64,000 bases of DNA, from contig CAYXGZ010000010.1 of NCBI GenBank assembly GCA_964464755.1, forward strand, positions 1-64,000, given 5' to 3'. The stretch comes from CAYXGZ01 sp964464755. GTDB taxonomy: Bacteria > Planctomycetota > MHYJ01 > JACPRB01. Shown here piece by piece: positions 8,901 through 16,632 of this stretch. The notes beneath the pieces were generated by a model that saw only the letters and a program-made list of their open reading frames with translations, was not told where the DNA came from and made no database searches. The translations under genes were made by a program, and so were the position numbers. Within the stretch, counting starts at the first letter, position 1; each line of letters begins with the position of its first letter.

Positions 8901-9723
8901 TGATGATGCCCGGGTGGTTGAGGCGCGCGGCGATCTTCGCCTGCCGGAGGAAGCGCTGCAGGGTCTCCGCGGGGATCTCCCCGGCGCGGACCATCTTGAG
9001 CGCGACCGTGCGGTTCAGCGGGACGTCGAGGGCCTTGTGGACGACGCCGAGCCGCCCGCGCCCGACCTTGCCGAGCAGCTGGTAGCGGCCGAAGTTCTCC
9101 TCGGCGCGCGCGCCGGGCCGGAGGTTGCGGCTGGACCCGCGGGTCGAGGCCCTGCGGGACGTCGTCCCGCGGATCTCCTCGTCGAGCGTCGGCCGCCGGA
9201 CCGTCTGGTCGCTCGTGTCGGCGGAGGGCGGCGCGGCGGGACGGCGGGCCACGGGCGACGGGCCGCTGGGGGGCCGGGCCGGGGCCGTCGGGGCCGAGGT
9301 CCCCTGCTCGACCTGCTCCTGCAGCTTGAGGATCTCGATGAACTGCGGCGGCGTGATGAAGCGCTTCCGCACCATGATCTGGCCGAGCTTCAGGTCCTGG
9401 CCCGCGTCCGCGAGCTGGGACTGCTCGCCGAGGGCCTCCTCGACCTGGTCGGCGGTCGCGTAGCCCTTGGAGATGGCGAGGCGGCCGAAGAGGTCGCTCT
9501 CGGGCGCGGGGCCGCGCCGCGCCGCGGGCGTCTGGCCCTGGATCTGCTGGAGGCGGGCGAGCTGGTCGCGCGTGACCAGCTGCATCTCGAGGAGGATGTC
9601 CGGGAGGGCCCGGGTGCCGCCGGCGAGGCCCTGGGCCTCGACGCAGGCCTCGAGCTCGGTCCTCGTGATCAACCCTTGGGTGACCGCGAGCTCGCCGAGG
9701 ACGGTGTCGGAGTTGCTCTTCAT
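5965..9723 (-). CDS. Membrane Ser/Thr kinase-like protein with degenerate catalytic loop and TPR-like tail (probable pseudokinase)
   Basis: A 1252-residue protein. ATG 9723 is chosen because GGAACGA lies just upstream; an earlier in-frame start at 9753 has nothing to support it. Residues 8-135 hold four short repeats of the GspE/MshE N-terminal type (LGELAVTQGLITRTELEACV; LFGRLAISKGYATADQVEEA). A kinase domain follows (about 213-475) with GRGRLG, the ATP-binding Lys243 (VALKM) and DFG 353-355. The catalytic HRDLKPxN motif reads HGCLTPSQ (333-340), and the alpha-C Glu is Gln (FLRQAK), so catalysis looks lost. A transmembrane helix (near 490-510) precedes about 700 residues of TPR-like helices. 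It is probably a signalling scaffold at the membrane. Confidence 0.88.
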   Translation of the reverse strand: MKSNSDTVLGELAVTQGLITRTELEACVEAQGLAGGTRALPDILLEMQLVTRDQLARLQQIQGQTPAARRGPAPESDLFGRLAISKGYATADQVEEALGEQSQLADAGQDLKLGQIMVRKRFITPPQFIEILKLQEQVEQGTSAPTAPARPPSGPSPVARRPAAPPSADTSDQTVRRPTLDEEIRGTTSRRASTRGSSRNLRPGARAEENFGRYQLLGKVGRGRLGVVHKALDVPLNRTVALKMVRAGEIPAETLQRFLRQAKIAARLNHPGIITIHEVGTIDSCSYFTMEFIEGTTLDRLAADRSGDRRKGLEVVEKAARALDYAHTSGVLHGCLTPSQVLVDKQGQPHITDFGMADPSDLLDRGAGAYLAPELLDGGAAPDAKADLYALGAILYEVLTGERPFPASDPAELREQISAGLTTTPRQADPRIPVALEQACLKALDPDPAARPESAAAFADEIRRHIKGPGGTQRAGSFSGLVSRRKGLVAALLLLLAAGGVGAWWFRGWRERSTQAELAKQARLRRESAEPHYLGARAAAERFVRDLRTLPVVELGPAAESVLRRLGECLAADPKYPEAVALRIRMLSAMGRWTDAGAEAEKALAEFPGAPPIVFEAARLRWREATLLAGAPLAVSGPAGEILAFPATASAAATRAREAALAGFREYLKSVPPGEEKPADVEERLVSRAVLALVDSRSEEALDLATDLQRSPGMLRDEGALLRSLAYASMKRAEDALREFDQAARQRSPLASASAPNGITPFTVPELERAVETFARDDDAGAQVRLGVLRLLLGDAAAARQALERAAGGGNADAVERLAWLEIAEEKLEAATRRVSEFPTTEAEAGRAALLKSALEQLRHLRTGTSGAAAYAAAEEAVRRLPRHPLALVLLGRGQLARNLPTDPDDALKSASDALRILVSYPAAYDLRAAAKVQLKDWLGVTDDLRKCRDIWPRYLPSFRTAASQHFNERRFDLARKEADLGLKIRPDDPPLLSWLARALFEMQDFPGAEDAIRRLQALQPANPEPVHLRVLVLFRSGRAEEGRQEIERLVKDWPEWYSGWVLRGQVRREGRDFEGAKQDFEKALAVAPAAAQPQIRRHLEDLARASGPEWLRLMRQAQAMIGRAADTSSYPEIHKVYVEAFRDYEKNPPREVAEQVRAEIMLAHYNHGCTWSVLSKGAGGKAAEFEGRALAHLEEALRLGFGKHPSGPHPGFDKNHNGLEHISHDSDFDPIRGKAEFKALIEKYAKEKEEF

Positions 9724-9775
9724 TCGTTCCGGCCGGGTCCCCGGCCGCACCACGCCCCCCCTCTCCGCCCGGAAC

Positions 9776-9781
9776 AGTATA
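9776..9781 (-). promoter_or_regulatory. -10-like box of the kinase-like gene
   Basis: TATACT on the minus strand, about 52 nt before the ATG at 9723. This would leave a leader of some 45 nt carrying the GGAACGA ribosome site, unlike the leaderless arrangement of the divergent gene at 9849. Confidence 0.4.
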
Positions 9782-9833
9782 TCGACGCGGGGCCCCGGAG
9801 GGAGACCTTTGGCGGAATCCGGGACGCCGCCGT

Positions 9834-9839
9834 TATAAT
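9834..9839 (+). promoter_or_regulatory. -10 box of the CcsA/HemX-like gene, leaderless type
   Basis: A perfect TATAAT ends 9 nt before the ATG at 9849. A TTGGCG about 19 nt further upstream is a possible but poorly spaced -35 box. Confidence 0.65.
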
Positions 9840-9848
9840 GGGGTCCCC

Positions 9849-10685
9849 ATGAGCCACGCCCTGTTCCTGGCCCTGCTGCACGCGTCGATCCTCGAGCTCG
9901 CGGCGGGCAGCTTCATCGGCTTCCTCGCCGTCCGCAAGGAGTCGCCGGGGATGCTGGCGATCTCCCGGATCCTCGGCGTGATCGGATTCCTCGCCGTCGC
10001 GGTCCTCCTCGTCCGCCGCGGCGTCGACCTCGGCAGCCTCCCGCTCGTGTCCCGCTTCGACAGCCACCTCGCGGCGGCCGCGCTGTCCATCCTCGTCGCG
10101 CTGGCGATCGACCTGGTCCGCTCGATGCCGCTGCTGACGATCGCGGCGATGCCGCTGGCGGCCACGTCGCTGGTCTTCGCGGCGGCCATCGGCCTGCCCG
10201 GCGAGGCGCCCCCGACCGACTCCGTCGTGCGCAGCCCGCTCTCGGGCCTGCACGTGACGCTCGTCATGCTCGCCTACGCGGCCTTCGAGATCTCCTTCGT
10301 TGCGAGCGTGCTCTACCTGATCGAGCACCGGAACCTGAAGGCGCGGACCGAGCCGTCGATCCTCGGCTTCATGCCGTCGCTCGAGGCGTCGTACCGGCTG
10401 ACCGGGCGGGCGATGCTCGCGGGACTCGTGCTGCTGACGGCCGGCGCGGTGCTCGGCTACCAGCAGGGCCGGACCTCGCTGGCGCAGACGCCGCACTGGC
10501 GCACGGACCCGAAGATCCTGATCACGACGGGCGTCTGGCTCGCGTACCTCCTGATCACGGCCCTGAGCCTCGTGCCGTCGCTCAAGGGCCGGCGGACCGC
10601 CGTGGCCAACGCGGTCTGCTTCGTGGCCGTGATGGCCGCGTCGTGGGCGACGGCCTTCTGGAGCGGGTTCCACCGCCACTTCTGA
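9849..10685 (+). CDS. CcsA/CcmC/HemX-like integral membrane protein
   Basis: A 278-residue polytopic membrane protein with about eight hydrophobic segments. It resembles the cytochrome-c-assembly family (CcsA, CcmC, HemX). The tract PHWRTDPKILITTGVWLAYL matches the family's WxxDPK-containing region, and GLHVTLVMLAYAAFEISFVA its central helix. Its stop overlaps the hemA ATG by 1 bp (TGATG), and HemX-type proteins commonly sit directly before hemA, so a role in heme handling or regulation of glutamyl-tRNA reductase is more likely than in cytochrome c maturation. The call rests on fold and position. Confidence 0.8.
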   Translation: MSHALFLALLHASILELAAGSFIGFLAVRKESPGMLAISRILGVIGFLAVAVLLVRRGVDLGSLPLVSRFDSHLAAAALSILVALAIDLVRSMPLLTIAAMPLAATSLVFAAAIGLPGEAPPTDSVVRSPLSGLHVTLVMLAYAAFEISFVASVLYLIEHRNLKARTEPSILGFMPSLEASYRLTGRAMLAGLVLLTAGAVLGYQQGRTSLAQTPHWRTDPKILITTGVWLAYLLITALSLVPSLKGRRTAVANAVCFVAVMAASWATAFWSGFHRHF

Positions 10686-11950
10686 TGCAGCTCATCGTCG
10701 TCGGCCTGAGCCACAAGGGCGCCCCCGTCGAGGTGCGCGAGAAGGTCGCGTTCGACGGGACGCGGCTGGCGCCCGCGCTCGAGGGGCTCCGTGCCGCGAC
10801 CGGGGCCCGCGAGGCCGTCATCCTCTCGACCTGCAACCGCGTCGAGCTCTACACGGCCCAGCCCGAGGCGGACGACGACGGGCTGCCGGCCACCGCGAGG
10901 TTCCTCGCGCAGTTCCACCAGGTCCCCGAGGAGTCCATCGCGCCGTCGCTGTACCGCCACGTGGGCGTGGACGCCGTGCGGCACCTCTACCGGGTCGCCA
11001 GCGGCCTCGACGCGATGGTCGTCGGGGAGACGCAGATCCTCGCCCAGGTCAAGGGCGCGTACCAGGCCGCGAAGGAGGCGGGCCACACCGGCCGCGTCTT
11101 CAACGCCCTCTTCCAGCGGGCCTTCCACGTCGCCAAGACGGTCCACTCCACGACGGGCCTCTCGGCCGGCAGCGTCAGCACCGCCTCGGTCGCGGCGCGC
11201 CTCGCCGAGAAGGTCTTCCAGGACCTCGGATCCAAGCGCATCCTCGTCGCCGGCGCGGGCGAGACGGCCGAGCTGACCCTCACCGTGTTCCGCGACAAGG
11301 GCGTCGCGGCGCCGGTCGTCGTGAACCGGACGCTGGAGAACGCGGAGCGGCTGGCCTCGCGCTTCGGCGGGCGGGCCGCCCCGCTCGACCGGCTCGGCCC
11401 GGAGCTCGCCGCCGCCGACATCTTCATCTCCTGCCTCGCGGGCCAGGAGTTCGCCGTCGGCGCCGCCGCCGTCGGCGCCGCCCAGAAGGCCCGGCGCGGG
11501 GAGCCCATGGTCCTCCTCGACCTCGGCGTCCCCCGCAACATCCACCCCGACGCGCACCGGCTCGACAACGTCTACCTCTTCGACATCGACGACCTCGACC
11601 GCATCGTCGCGCAGAACGTGGCGGAGCGGGAGCGCGAGGTGGCCCGCGCCCTCCCGCGGATCGAGGACGAGGCCCGCCAGACCCTCGCCGAGCTCGGCGA
11701 GGACGAGCACAACGGCATCATGCTGCGGCTCCGGGACCGCTTCGCCGGCGTCGGCCAGGAGGAGATCTCCCGCACGCTCGACCGGCTCGACCTCAGCCCC
11801 GCCCAGCGCGAGGAGGTCGAGTTCATGGTTCGTCGGATCCTGAACAAGGTCCTGCATGAGCCGACCCGGGCCCTCAAGCAGGCGGCCCGCGGGGGCCCGG
11901 CCGAGGCCTCCTTCCTCGAGGCCGTGGCCCGGCTCTTCGGCATCCGGTGA
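10685..11950 (+). CDS. hemA: Glutamyl-tRNA reductase
   Basis: Glutamyl-tRNA reductase catalyses the first step of the C5 heme pathway, reducing Glu-tRNA to glutamate-1-semialdehyde with NADPH; 421 residues. The N-terminal domain has MQLIVVGLSHKGAPVEVREK and the catalytic Cys in ILSTCNRVELY. The region VGETQILAQVKGAYQAAKEA is diagnostic, ILVAGAGETAEL is the NADPH-binding Rossmann motif, and the C-terminal helical dimerisation domain is complete. The start at 10685 (TGATG overlap with the previous gene) gives the family N-terminus. It belongs to an operon with the HemX-like protein and hemC. Confidence 0.97.
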   Translation: MQLIVVGLSHKGAPVEVREKVAFDGTRLAPALEGLRAATGAREAVILSTCNRVELYTAQPEADDDGLPATARFLAQFHQVPEESIAPSLYRHVGVDAVRHLYRVASGLDAMVVGETQILAQVKGAYQAAKEAGHTGRVFNALFQRAFHVAKTVHSTTGLSAGSVSTASVAARLAEKVFQDLGSKRILVAGAGETAELTLTVFRDKGVAAPVVVNRTLENAERLASRFGGRAAPLDRLGPELAAADIFISCLAGQEFAVGAAAVGAAQKARRGEPMVLLDLGVPRNIHPDAHRLDNVYLFDIDDLDRIVAQNVAEREREVARALPRIEDEARQTLAELGEDEHNGIMLRLRDRFAGVGQEEISRTLDRLDLSPAQREEVEFMVRRILNKVLHEPTRALKQAARGGPAEASFLEAVARLFGIR

Positions 11951-12011
11951 CCCCCGCCTTGCCGGTTGGGCCGGGGACCGCTAGACTCACGCCTTCGCCG
12001 GAGGGCTTCCG

Positions 12012-13019
12012 TTGAGCCGGTCCACCGTCCGCGTCGGCACCCGGGGCAGCGCGCTCGCGCTGGCCCAGTCCAACCAGGTCGTCGCCTCCCTCCGCAAGGC
12101 GAACCCGGGCACGGCCTTCGAGCTCGTGGTGATCAAGACCACGGGCGACCGGCTCGCGGGCGTCGCCGAGCTGCGGAACGCCGGCAAGGGCGTCTTCGTC
12201 AAGGAGCTCGAGAAGGCGCTGCTGGCGCGGAAGATCGACGCGGCCATCCACAGCGGCAAGGACCTCCCGGGCGAGCTGCCCGAGGGCCTCGCGATCGGCG
12301 CCCTCCCCGCCCGCGAGGAGGCGGCGGACGCCTTCGTCGGCCGCGCCGTCCGCCAGATCGACAAGCTCCGCGCGGGACGGGTCCTCGGGACGGCGAGCCT
12401 GCGCCGCCAGGCCTTCCTCCTCGCGCACTGGCCGGGGCTCGAGGTCGAGGACCTCCGGGGCAACCTGGACACCCGGCTCGCGAAGCTCCGCGCGCCGCGG
12501 GGCCGCTACGACGGCATCGTGGTCGCCGCGGCCGGGCTGCGCCGGCTCTACGGCGAGAACGCGCCGGCGCACGAGCTGCTGCCGAAGAACCTCGTCGTCC
12601 CCGCCGCCGCGCAGGGGGCGATCGCGATCGAGATCCGCGCCTCGGACGCCCGGACGCGGGAGCTGCTGGCCCCGATCCACGACGAGCCCACGTCGATCCG
12701 CGTCCGCGCCGAGCGCGAGCTGCAGCGCCGCCTCGAGGGCGGCTGCCAGCTGCCGCTGGGCGTGCACGCCGAGCTGCTCGACGACGGGCTGATCAAGCTG
12801 ACGGCGGCGATGGCGCTGCCGGACGGCAGCGACCTCGTCCAGGCCGAGGCGACCGGCGAGGCCGGGGCGCCCGAGCACGTCGCGGAGATCCTGGAGTCGA
12901 TCCTGCGGGGCCGGGGGATCGGGGAGATCCTGGACGCCCTGCGGCCCTCTCGGCCGGCGAAGGCGAGGAAGAAGGCCGCGCCGAAGCGGAAGACGAAGAA
13001 GGCGAAGAAGAAGCGCTAG
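12012..13019 (+). CDS. hemC: Porphobilinogen deaminase (hydroxymethylbilane synthase)
   Basis: HemC condenses four porphobilinogens to hydroxymethylbilane; 335 residues. The start is TTG at 12012, supported by GGAGGG six bases upstream and by the family N-terminus SRSTVRVGTRGSALALAQSN. HSGKDLPGELPEGL, GTASLRRQAFLL, DLRGNLDTRL and the dipyrromethane-cofactor Cys in EGGCQLPLGVHAE are all present. A Lys/Arg-rich tail (RKKAAPKRKTKKAKKKR) of about 25 residues extends beyond the normal C-terminus. It follows hemA after 61 bp and converges on the zinc-ribbon gene with overlapping stop codons. Confidence 0.97.
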   Translation: MSRSTVRVGTRGSALALAQSNQVVASLRKANPGTAFELVVIKTTGDRLAGVAELRNAGKGVFVKELEKALLARKIDAAIHSGKDLPGELPEGLAIGALPAREEAADAFVGRAVRQIDKLRAGRVLGTASLRRQAFLLAHWPGLEVEDLRGNLDTRLAKLRAPRGRYDGIVVAAAGLRRLYGENAPAHELLPKNLVVPAAAQGAIAIEIRASDARTRELLAPIHDEPTSIRVRAERELQRRLEGGCQLPLGVHAELLDDGLIKLTAAMALPDGSDLVQAEATGEAGAPEHVAEILESILRGRGIGEILDALRPSRPAKARKKAAPKRKTKKAKKKR

Positions 13020-13885
13020 GGTTCGGGCGGACCGTTGAGGACCCAGCGTCCGTCGACCTTCTTCCAGTTCAGCAGCCGCTCGCGGCCGGGCTCCTCGCTG
13101 CGGAACTTCGACAGCCGCTCGATCTTCACGCGGTCGTACTTCAGCTTCACGTAGGCCGTCTCCCCGCCCGGCGTCACCTCGACGAGCTCCACCTTCTCCA
13201 GGCTCCAGGTGTGGTTGGAGAAGAAGGAGTCGAGGGCCTGGTTGAGCTCGCGCTGGGACATCGCGTAGAAGGGCTCGAGGTTGCGCGGGTCGTTCGTGTT
13301 GAAGGCCGCGATCCAGTCCCGGGTCCGGGACTCGATCTCCGCCTTGGCGAGGGCGGCGGGGTCGCCGGGGACGGGCGTCGCCCCGGGGTCGGCCGACGGA
13401 TCGGCCGACGGGCCGGCCGTCGCCGCGGGCCGCGCCTTCTTGCTGAAGTGGCCGAAGAGCGCCGCGCCGAGGGCGCCGAGGCCGACGACGAGCAGGACGA
13501 CCGTGATGATGACGGGCGCCTTGCTGTCCGGCTTGTTGGCGGCGGCCGCGATGAGGCTCGATTTCCGGCCGCGGACTCCCGTGCCCCCGTGCGAGCTCCG
13601 GCGGCCGGCGGCGGCGGGCGCGGGCGCCGGTTCCGCGGCGCCGGGGTCGGCCTCGTCCCAGGTCGGGGCGGAGATGCGCGTCTGGTCGGAGTCCGCGGGC
13701 GGCGGCGGGGGCGGCTCGTCGGGGAACGGCGCGAAGGGGTCCGGCTCCGCGGGCGGGGCCTCGGGGGCCGGGATCTGGATCACGCCCTGGCACTTCGGGC
13801 ACTTCGCGCGGCGGCCCGAGTACGACAGCGGCACGCGCACGGAGTGGGCGCACGCGGCGCAGGTCGCGGTGATCAGGTCCGCCAT
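13016..13885 (-). CDS. Zinc-ribbon / proline-rich / transmembrane protein with C-terminal NTF2-like domain
   Basis: Unrecognised family of 289 residues with a layout often met in Planctomycetota. An N-terminal zinc ribbon (CAACAHSVRVPLSYSGRRAK, then CPKC) is followed by a long Pro/Ala-rich linker, one transmembrane helix (IITVVLLVVGLGALGAALFG) and a C-terminal domain of about 110 residues (WIAAFNTNDPRNLEPFYAMS, VDGRWVLNG) that looks like an NTF2/SnoaL-type cone. There is no signal peptide, so the ribbon should be cytoplasmic and the NTF2-like part outside. It may sense or bind a ligand across the membrane; this is inference. Confidence 0.75.
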   Translation of the reverse strand: MADLITATCAACAHSVRVPLSYSGRRAKCPKCQGVIQIPAPEAPPAEPDPFAPFPDEPPPPPPADSDQTRISAPTWDEADPGAAEPAPAPAAAGRRSSHGGTGVRGRKSSLIAAAANKPDSKAPVIITVVLLVVGLGALGAALFGHFSKKARPAATAGPSADPSADPGATPVPGDPAALAKAEIESRTRDWIAAFNTNDPRNLEPFYAMSQRELNQALDSFFSNHTWSLEKVELVEVTPGGETAYVKLKYDRVKIERLSKFRSEEPGRERLLNWKKVDGRWVLNGPPEP

Positions 13886-14011
13886 GGGGCGTTCATCCTA
13901 GCACGGGCGGCGCGCTGGGGAAAATCGAGTTCGCTCGCCGCCGGGGTCGGGGGCCCCTCGACGAGCTCGGGGCCGGCGGTCCGCCGACCCGGAACCGGGG
14001 GCGAGTCGGGG

Positions 14012-14087
14012 TGGTGGACGTGATGGGAGTCGAACCCACGGCCTCAGCAATGCGAGTGCTGCGCTCTCCCAACTGAGCTACACGCCC
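14012..14087 (-). tRNA. tRNA-Ala (anticodon CGC)
   Basis: On the minus strand a complete cloverleaf of 76 nt includes an encoded CCA (14012-14014). The acceptor stem GGGCGTG/CACGTCC contains the G3:U70 wobble pair that identifies alanine tRNAs. The anticodon stem CAGCA/TGCTG encloses the loop CTCGCAT, giving anticodon CGC for GCG codons, which are frequent here. The T-arm carries GGTTCGACTCC. Confidence 0.97.
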
Positions 14088-14180
14088 ACGAAAAGATGCG
14101 TCCCGACGCCGGAGATTGTAGGGAGCGGGCCGCGGAAACGCAATCCCCCCGAGCGCCTTGGAGCGCGCCCGGCGACGTGG

Positions 14181-14186
14181 TATCCT
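14181..14186 (+). promoter_or_regulatory. -10-like box before the lipoprotein at 14193
   Basis: TATCCT ends 6 nt before the ATG at 14193, with no ribosome-binding site between them. Confidence 0.45.
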
Positions 14187-14192
14187 CGGGGC

Positions 14193-14549
14193 ATGAAGCA
14201 CATCCTCCCGCTCCTCGTCCTCGCCCTCGTCGCCGGCGGCTGCCGCCCCAAGGTCCTCGTCGAGAAATCCGTCATGCTGGGCAACGTCGGCGGGACCAAC
14301 GACACGAGCCTGGTCACCTTCGAGTCCCGCCAGGGCGAGCGCCTCGACGTCACCGTCCAGTGCGACGCCGCGCTCTACCTCACCATCACCGACTCCCAGG
14401 GCCAGTTCCTGCTCCCCGAGGTCCGCATCGCCGAGGGCGCCACCTCGCGCGAGATCACCGCCGCCCACGACGGCCTCGTCATCGTCAAGCTGAAGAACAT
14501 CAACCTCTTCAAGGACAAGACAGCGTTCGTGCGGGTCGCCCGCAAGTGA
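14193..14549 (+). CDS. Small lipoprotein, unknown function
   Basis: A 118-residue protein with signal peptide and lipobox (ALVAGGC, Cys at 17). The mature part is predicted mainly beta (LVTFESRQGERLDVTVQ, ALYLTITDSQG, LVIVKLKNINLF) and looks like one small beta-sandwich. I recognise no family. Its stop overlaps the GTG of the DNA methyltransferase by 4 bp; the pairing of a lipoprotein with a methylase makes no obvious functional sense and may only reflect operon packing. Confidence 0.75.
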   Translation: MKHILPLLVLALVAGGCRPKVLVEKSVMLGNVGGTNDTSLVTFESRQGERLDVTVQCDAALYLTITDSQGQFLLPEVRIAEGATSREITAAHDGLVIVKLKNINLFKDKTAFVRVARK

Positions 14550-15439
14550 AGCGTCGTCGCGCCCCCGCCGCCCCCGACCTGCGGACCCTCGGCACCGCCC
14601 CGACCTGCGCCTGCAACCCGAAGCACCTCGGGTGCATGACCGCCAAGGACTGGATGAAGAGCCAGCTCGGCGTCTGGCAGTTCTACTACGAGAAGCGCGA
14701 CGTCCGGGACAAGGAGGTCCACCCCGCGACCTTCCCCATCGCCCTCGCCCGGAAGTGCATCGACCTCTTCACGCACCGGGGCGAGCTCGTGCTCGACCCC
14801 TTCGGCGGCAGCGGCACCACGCTCGTCGCCGCCCGGGACGCGGGCCGCAACGCCGTCGCGGCCGACCTGCAGCCGAAGTACCTCGACGTCATGGCCCGCC
14901 GCCTCGCGGCCCTGCCGGAGAACGGCAGCGCCCAGGTCCCCGTCCTCGCCGACGCCCGGGAGCTCGGCGGCCTGCTCGCCCCCGGCTCGGTGAAGCTCGT
15001 CGTCACCTCCCCGCCCTACGCGAACCTCCTGAACCGGGCGCGCTCGAACAAGAGCCGGCGGACCGTCGACCGGAAGAACGCCCAGTTCGGCAAGGTCGAG
15101 CAGTACAGCCAGGACCCGCGCGACCTGGGGACCCTGGACCTCGACCGCTACGCCGCCGAGATGGAGGGGATCTTCCGGACGCTGCTCCCCGCGATGCGGC
15201 CCAAGGGCCACTGCATCGTCAACGTTCCCGACATGTGGTGGGAGAACCGGCGCATCACGATCCACGTCTCGCTCATCGACGCCCTGCGCCGCGCGGGCTG
15301 GGAGCTGCGCAACATCATCATCTGGGACCGGACCAACATCGTGAACCGCATCGGGATCTTCGGGTGGCCGTCGAACTACATCACGATGGGCACCACCTTC
15401 GAGTACCTGCTCGACTTCTGGAGACCGCCGGCCGCGTAG
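14546..15439 (+). CDS. DNA methyltransferase, N4-cytosine/N6-adenine class (orphan)
   Basis: A 297-residue SAM-dependent DNA methylase. It has the catalytic motif IV TSPPYANLL and, upstream in sequence, the SAM-binding motif I LDPFGGSGTTLVAA. The SPPY form is typical of N4-cytosine enzymes, though N6-adenine cannot be excluded. The GTG at 14546 overlaps the lipoprotein stop and is the only plausible start. A Cys-containing N-terminus (APTCACNPKHLGC) precedes the methylase fold. No restriction enzyme or specificity subunit lies nearby, so it is a solitary methylase that could act in regulation or repair. Confidence 0.88.
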   Translation: MKRRRAPAAPDLRTLGTAPTCACNPKHLGCMTAKDWMKSQLGVWQFYYEKRDVRDKEVHPATFPIALARKCIDLFTHRGELVLDPFGGSGTTLVAARDAGRNAVAADLQPKYLDVMARRLAALPENGSAQVPVLADARELGGLLAPGSVKLVVTSPPYANLLNRARSNKSRRTVDRKNAQFGKVEQYSQDPRDLGTLDLDRYAAEMEGIFRTLLPAMRPKGHCIVNVPDMWWENRRITIHVSLIDALRRAGWELRNIIIWDRTNIVNRIGIFGWPSNYITMGTTFEYLLDFWRPPAA

Positions 15440-15444
15440 CCGTG

Positions 15445-15450
15445 TACCAT
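15445..15450 (+). promoter_or_regulatory. -10-like box before the DUF1570-like gene
   Basis: TACCAT ends 9 nt before the ATG at 15460. It lies in the 20-bp gap after the methylase gene. Confidence 0.45.
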
Positions 15451-15459
15451 AGCCGACCC

Positions 15460-16632
15460 ATGCGACGCCTCGCGCCCCTCCTGCTCCTCCTCGGGCTCGC
15501 CGCGACCCCCGTCCAGGAGAAGCCCAAGCCGCCCGAGCTGAACCGGACCGTCACCTCCAAGCACTACGAGTGCAAGACCAACGCGGAGGAGGACCAGGCG
15601 AGGGAGCTGCTCGAGTACATGGAGCTGGTCCACGCGACCTACATGGCGCTCCTGAAGCCGCTCGACCCCGTGATGGCCGACAAGTCGCGGAACGTGATCC
15701 GCCTCTACAAGGACCGCAACGACTTCCTCGCCTCCGGCGCGCCGAAGGGCGCGGGCGCGTACTACAGCCTGCAGAGCAAGGAACTCGTGGGTTACTACGA
15801 CCCGATCACGGTGAAGCCCTTCTTCGCGCACGAGGGCATGCACCAGTTCACGGACCTCACCTCGAAGAACTTCCGCGACTTCCCGATGTGGTTCAGCGAG
15901 GGTATCGCGGACTGCATCGGCAACAACGAGGTCCGGGCGAAGAAGCTCTACATGTGCCTCAAGGGCGGGACGATCGCCCGGATGCGCCTGCCGATCATCC
16001 AGGAGGCCCTGAAGGCCGGGAAGGCCTACCGCCTCGCCGACCTCTTCCGCCTCAACCAGATGCAGTTCATGCAGAACGCCGGGCTCTGCTACGCGCAGTC
16101 CTGGTCCTTCTGCCACTTCCTCATCACGTACCCCGACCTCGAGGAGCGCGACCACCAGGTCCCCTCGGGGAAGTTCCGCAAGAACCTCGCGATCTACTAC
16201 GAGCGGATCCGCGCGGGAGGCTCCTCGCACGAGGCCGCCTGGAACGAGGCCTTCGCGGGGCTGCCCCTCGAGCAGATCGAGGAGCTCTGGAAGAAGTACG
16301 TGATGAAGTTCGACCCGGCCAAGACCCTCGGCTTCGCGGGCCAGGAGGTCACGGACGAGGAGTGGCCCCCGCTGAAGCTGCCGAAGGAGAAGTCCGGCGT
16401 GAAGGTCGTCAAGGTCGCCCCCGACGGCGTCGGAGCGAAGGGCGGGCTCAAGGAGGGCGACATCATCATCGGCTTCGACGGCCGCCTCCTCCCGCGCGAC
16501 GAGGCCCTGCCCCGCCTGATCTCCTTCATGCAGGAGGTCTCCTGGGACCGCCAGACGAAGCTCCGGGTCCGCCGCGGCGAGGAGGACGTGGAGCTCCTCG
16601 TGAGATGGGACGCCCCGAAGAAGTCGCCGTGA
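15460..16632 (+). CDS. Exported DUF1570-like metallopeptidase-fold protein with C-terminal PDZ domain
   Basis: A 390-residue protein with an N-terminal signal peptide (APLLLLLGLAATP). The region around residues 122-150 has HEGMHQF, an HExxH zinc motif, followed by WFSEGIADCIG, a likely third Glu ligand; this resembles DUF1570/peptidase-MA-like proteins. Residues about 300-390 form a PDZ domain (VGAKGGLKEGDIIIGFDGRL). The active-site helix looks intact, but the substrate is unknown. The stop overlaps the GTG of the next secreted hydrolase by 4 bp, so both are probably exported together. Confidence 0.82.
   Translation: MRRLAPLLLLLGLAATPVQEKPKPPELNRTVTSKHYECKTNAEEDQARELLEYMELVHATYMALLKPLDPVMADKSRNVIRLYKDRNDFLASGAPKGAGAYYSLQSKELVGYYDPITVKPFFAHEGMHQFTDLTSKNFRDFPMWFSEGIADCIGNNEVRAKKLYMCLKGGTIARMRLPIIQEALKAGKAYRLADLFRLNQMQFMQNAGLCYAQSWSFCHFLITYPDLEERDHQVPSGKFRKNLAIYYERIRAGGSSHEAAWNEAFAGLPLEQIEELWKKYVMKFDPAKTLGFAGQEVTDEEWPPLKLPKEKSGVKVVKVAPDGVGAKGGLKEGDIIIGFDGRLLPRDEALPRLISFMQEVSWDRQTKLRVRRGEEDVELLVRWDAPKKSP

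Noticed and set aside
6049..9852. Very long plus-strand open frame opposite the kinase-like gene
   Set aside because: It is a shadow caused by G/C at third codon positions: low-complexity Arg/Gly/Ala/Pro-rich product with no family, opposite a clear protein. The same holds for the long frames at 30423-33869 (minus) and 50647-53598 (plus).
12600..13019. selA/selB or tRNA-Sec genes within the window
   Set aside because: Looked for because of the Sec codons; none was found. The Lys-rich end of hemC briefly resembled a nucleic-acid-binding domain but belongs to hemC.
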